Source: Phoronis ovalis
Lineage: Eukaryota > Phoronida > Phoronidae
Assembly: GCA_028565635.1 (NCBI GenBank)
Contig: JAOXYB010006679.1
Coordinates: 1 to 20,153, forward strand
Direction: 5' to 3'
DNA length: 20,153 nt
In this document: positions 19,101 to 20,153 of the stretch, piece by piece
Layout: every line of letters begins with the position of its first letter
Numbering within the stretch: position 1 is the stretch's first letter
Program-made: the position numbers and the translations under genes
Notes under the pieces: model-generated
Told to the model about the DNA's origin: nothing
Databases searched by the model: none
The model's input: only the letters and a program-made list of their open reading frames with translations

Positions 19101-20118
19101 AAAAGTATTTTTTGTATGCCACTGTCAAGGAAACTCAACCTCGGAATCAGAAATCTACCGCAATTTTACATATTTCAGTAGAATTCCGACATTTTTGTAA
19201 ACCCTAAAGCATATGCATAACCAAGCGTTCTGTACCTAACACAAATATGTACCTATATATATTACCTGAAAAAATAGTGGCTTGGGGAAGTTTACTGTGT
19301 CATTTTCGTCACTGTAAGGTGAATTGACATCAACACCTTGTCGTAACAAAAAATCAACAGTGTCATACATTCCTGTCTGCCATGCTGCCACCATTAAAGG
19401 CTGTGGTGTTATTTGGTCGTGGACGCTATATTGGTAGGATGTATCAGTAGTATTGATGTCCAACGATGTATGTGTTCCAGACGCTATAATTGAGATACAA
19501 TTGCATGTAAGTAATATATCGATGATATTCAAAAGCGAAAATTTATTATAGACAGCTTGGACCAGTAATAACCATATATCTTAATATTTTCATTAACATG
19601 CCGTTTAAAAATGGTTGTCTTATTAATTAACTAAACTAGTTTTATTTAATACCAATAAAAAGAAAATAGTATATCTTTGTTGTAGTAGTCATTTTGAAAC
19701 TATAGGTAAAAACGGATTCTTGTTTCATATGCTTTCTTGGAAATAATTCATTATCTACCGGACGTTCTTGCTCACAATTCATTCTGTGTACTCCATGCAC
19801 ACCAATACTTACCAAGTGCTGAACTACACTAACCTTCCTTCAGTAGCTTTGCCATCTCGCCTGACTGCGATGCACCCGCCAAACAATAGATTACAAATTC
19901 ATTTGTTGCTGCATGTTGATTCAGTAAGTTAAGTACTGTTTTAAGGTGCGTGGGTTTGTTTTCTTTTTCTTTCTGCTTGATTATTGCACACAAATCCACT
20001 ATTTGACACTTTCTTGCATTTTCTGGTCGCAAAGCAATTTTTGTACGACACCACGAACGCAATAGTTTTTCCAAGAGAACAGAATCAGGTTCGGCAGCCT
20101 TAATTGCATTGTAAAGTC
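15954..20118 (-). CDS. Ankyrin-repeat protein gene, 3' part (eight spliced exons)
   Basis: Join on the minus strand: 20118-19834, 19483-19266, 18938-18507, 18309-18112, 17623-17522, 17183-17040, 16600-16439, 16151-15954. Every intron starts GT and ends AG. The first intron seen is phase 1, the rest phase 0, and the frame is open for 578 codons to a TAA. Ankyrin-type helices are visible throughout: LMVAAWQTGMYDTVDFLLRQ, GQTILFEAIS...MLLQYGVDLAARDQSGQTARDLA, GRTLLHLSILSMNEKLIEEI, MRTPLHYANLL and IALQLIKAGCKVN. The repeats are divergent and separated by longer linkers, as in some large invertebrate ankyrin proteins. Their usual role is protein binding; no enzymatic or membrane domain is seen. 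The gene continues beyond the right edge, so the N-terminus and any other domain are unknown. No AATAAA was found close after the stop. Confidence 0.88.
16439..16600 (-). CDS. Ankyrin gene, seventh exon in window
   Basis: Acceptor TTTATCATAG|AAAAAT, donor AAACAG|GTTAGA; 54 codons, phase 0. It encodes AVQHLVQDLQAYSDF and CLENGREDIALQLIKAGCKV. A duplicate of the donor region lies 38 bp inside the intron. Confidence 0.85.
16817..16960. repeat. Block A, copy 2, third part (inside ankyrin intron)
   Basis: Matches 2158-2300 (CCTCTGATAGAAAGGT.CGCATCTGTTTGG, AACTCTCCTTT, CCATTTT). It lies inside the intron between the sixth and seventh exons, so block A overlaps the gene's 3' end. Confidence 0.8.
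17040..17183 (-). CDS. Ankyrin gene, sixth exon in window
   Basis: Acceptor TTGTTTCCAG|CGAAAT, donor ATAGTG|GTAACT; 48 codons, phase 0. RNQTPSYYL resembles the start of an ankyrin repeat; the rest is acidic and helical (FEERLQDAIV). Confidence 0.82.
17522..17623 (-). CDS. Ankyrin gene, fifth exon in window
   Basis: Acceptor TTTATTTCAG|ATGATG, donor GATGTG|GTATGT; 34 codons, phase 0. MRTPLHYANLLLPN continues the repeat begun at the end of the preceding exon (HESDN). The ATG at the exon edge is internal to the protein. Confidence 0.85.
18112..18309 (-). CDS. Ankyrin gene, fourth exon in window
   Basis: Acceptor TCTTTTCAG|GAAAGA, donor GACAAT|GTAAGT; 66 codons, phase 0. It encodes ADLQSCVYRGELDSFLQLAD and CGRTLLHLSILSMNEKLIEE, two ankyrin repeats. 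No ATG opens it, so it is easily missed by start-to-stop scanning. Confidence 0.88.
18507..18938 (-). CDS. Ankyrin gene, third exon in window
   Basis: Acceptor AATTATTACAG|ACGCTA, donor ACACAG|GTACTC; 144 codons, phase 0 on both sides. It holds the clearest repeats (GQTILFEAISRDYPTTFIQM, LLQYGVDLAARDQSGQTARD) and then a long less regular part ending in DVAGDEGKTKILEAIDNIQQ. The Met at 18890 is internal, not a start. Confidence 0.9.
19266..19483 (-). CDS. Ankyrin gene, second exon in window
   Basis: Acceptor CTCAATTATAG|CGTCTG, donor TTCAG|GTAATA. The split codon G|CG restores Ala, matching the phase 1 end of the previous exon. It encodes a Ser/Thr-rich linker and the repeat PLMVAAWQTGMYDTVDFLLR followed by QGVDVNSP. 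The upstream Met at 19532 belongs to the intron. Confidence 0.88.
19834..20118 (-). CDS. Ankyrin gene, first exon in window
   Basis: Acceptor TTGCTTTATAG|GACTTT, donor GAAG|GTTAGT. It enters with two bases of a split codon and leaves in phase 1. It encodes LYNAIKAAEPDSVLLEKLL, a Lys/Glu-rich linker, then FVIYCLAGASQSGEMAKLLKE, two ankyrin-like helix pairs. An in-frame stop directly after the donor shows that the intron must be removed. Confidence 0.85.
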
Positions 20119-20153
20119 CTATAAAGCAATATAACGAACGATCAAGGATATAT

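Noticed and set aside
19829-20074. Apparent start of the ankyrin gene at 20074
   Set aside because: The codon there is TTG, the frame continues upstream to a clean acceptor at 20118, and ankyrin residues precede it.
1-20153. CRISPR array, rRNA, tRNA or bacterial operon
   Set aside because: No regularly spaced short repeats with unique spacers, no ribosomal motifs and no convincing tRNA were seen; the introns show eukaryotic nuclear DNA.
1-20153. Autonomous transposon genes
   Set aside because: I looked for reverse transcriptase, integrase and transposase motifs in the longer frames and saw none, so the mobile elements listed are non-autonomous.

Overview
The window looks like AT-rich nuclear DNA of an invertebrate animal. 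One gene has spliceosomal introns (GT...AG, consistent phases), two others are single-exon seven-transmembrane receptors, and the wide spacers are filled with degenerate repeats and small non-autonomous elements. Intronless receptor clusters, divergent ankyrin-repeat genes and this repeat texture fit a lophotrochozoan such as a bivalve mollusc. That placement is inference; no single sequence here proves it. All three convincing genes lie on the minus strand.

Layout on the + strand: 1-2300 is a degenerate copy (copy 1) of a dispersed block that I call block A, interrupted at 1286-1566 by a small insertion with a 6-bp target-site duplication. 2301-4920 is mostly featureless, apart from a possible TATA/CCAAT promoter near 3440-3553 and a small conserved open frame at 4001-4210. 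4921-6170 holds receptor gene 1 and its frameshifted, still readable C-terminal tail. 6171-7389 is its 5' flank. 7390-7866 is a complete MITE-like element with terminal inverted repeats, a 7-bp target-site duplication and internal ~32-bp repeats. 8280-9430 repeats the block A plus small-open-frame pattern. 9936-11087 is receptor gene 2, and its 5' end is duplicated at 11305-11460. 11461-12324 carries a cluster of CGGTCA/TGACCG palindromes. 12325-16960 is the longest copy of block A (copy 2), interrupted by a ~330-bp-period tandem array (13005-14200) and overlapping the 3' end of the ankyrin gene. 15954-20118 is the 3' part of an ankyrin-repeat gene: eight exons that splice in frame to 578 codons plus a stop, with its 5' exons beyond the right edge.

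Read along the minus strand, the receptor units share one order: receptor, small conserved open frame, block A. The ankyrin gene is also followed directly by block A. The simplest reading is a tandem duplication of a several-kb unit followed by divergence and insertions. The block A copies serve as empty-site controls that date some insertions as younger than the duplication. The two receptors are clear paralogues. Both lack several class A GPCR landmarks: DRY reads DML, NPxxY begins EP, and the TM3 disulfide cysteine is missing. Because the same changes occur in both copies, they look inherited rather than decayed. No functional link between the receptors and the ankyrin gene can be read from the sequence.
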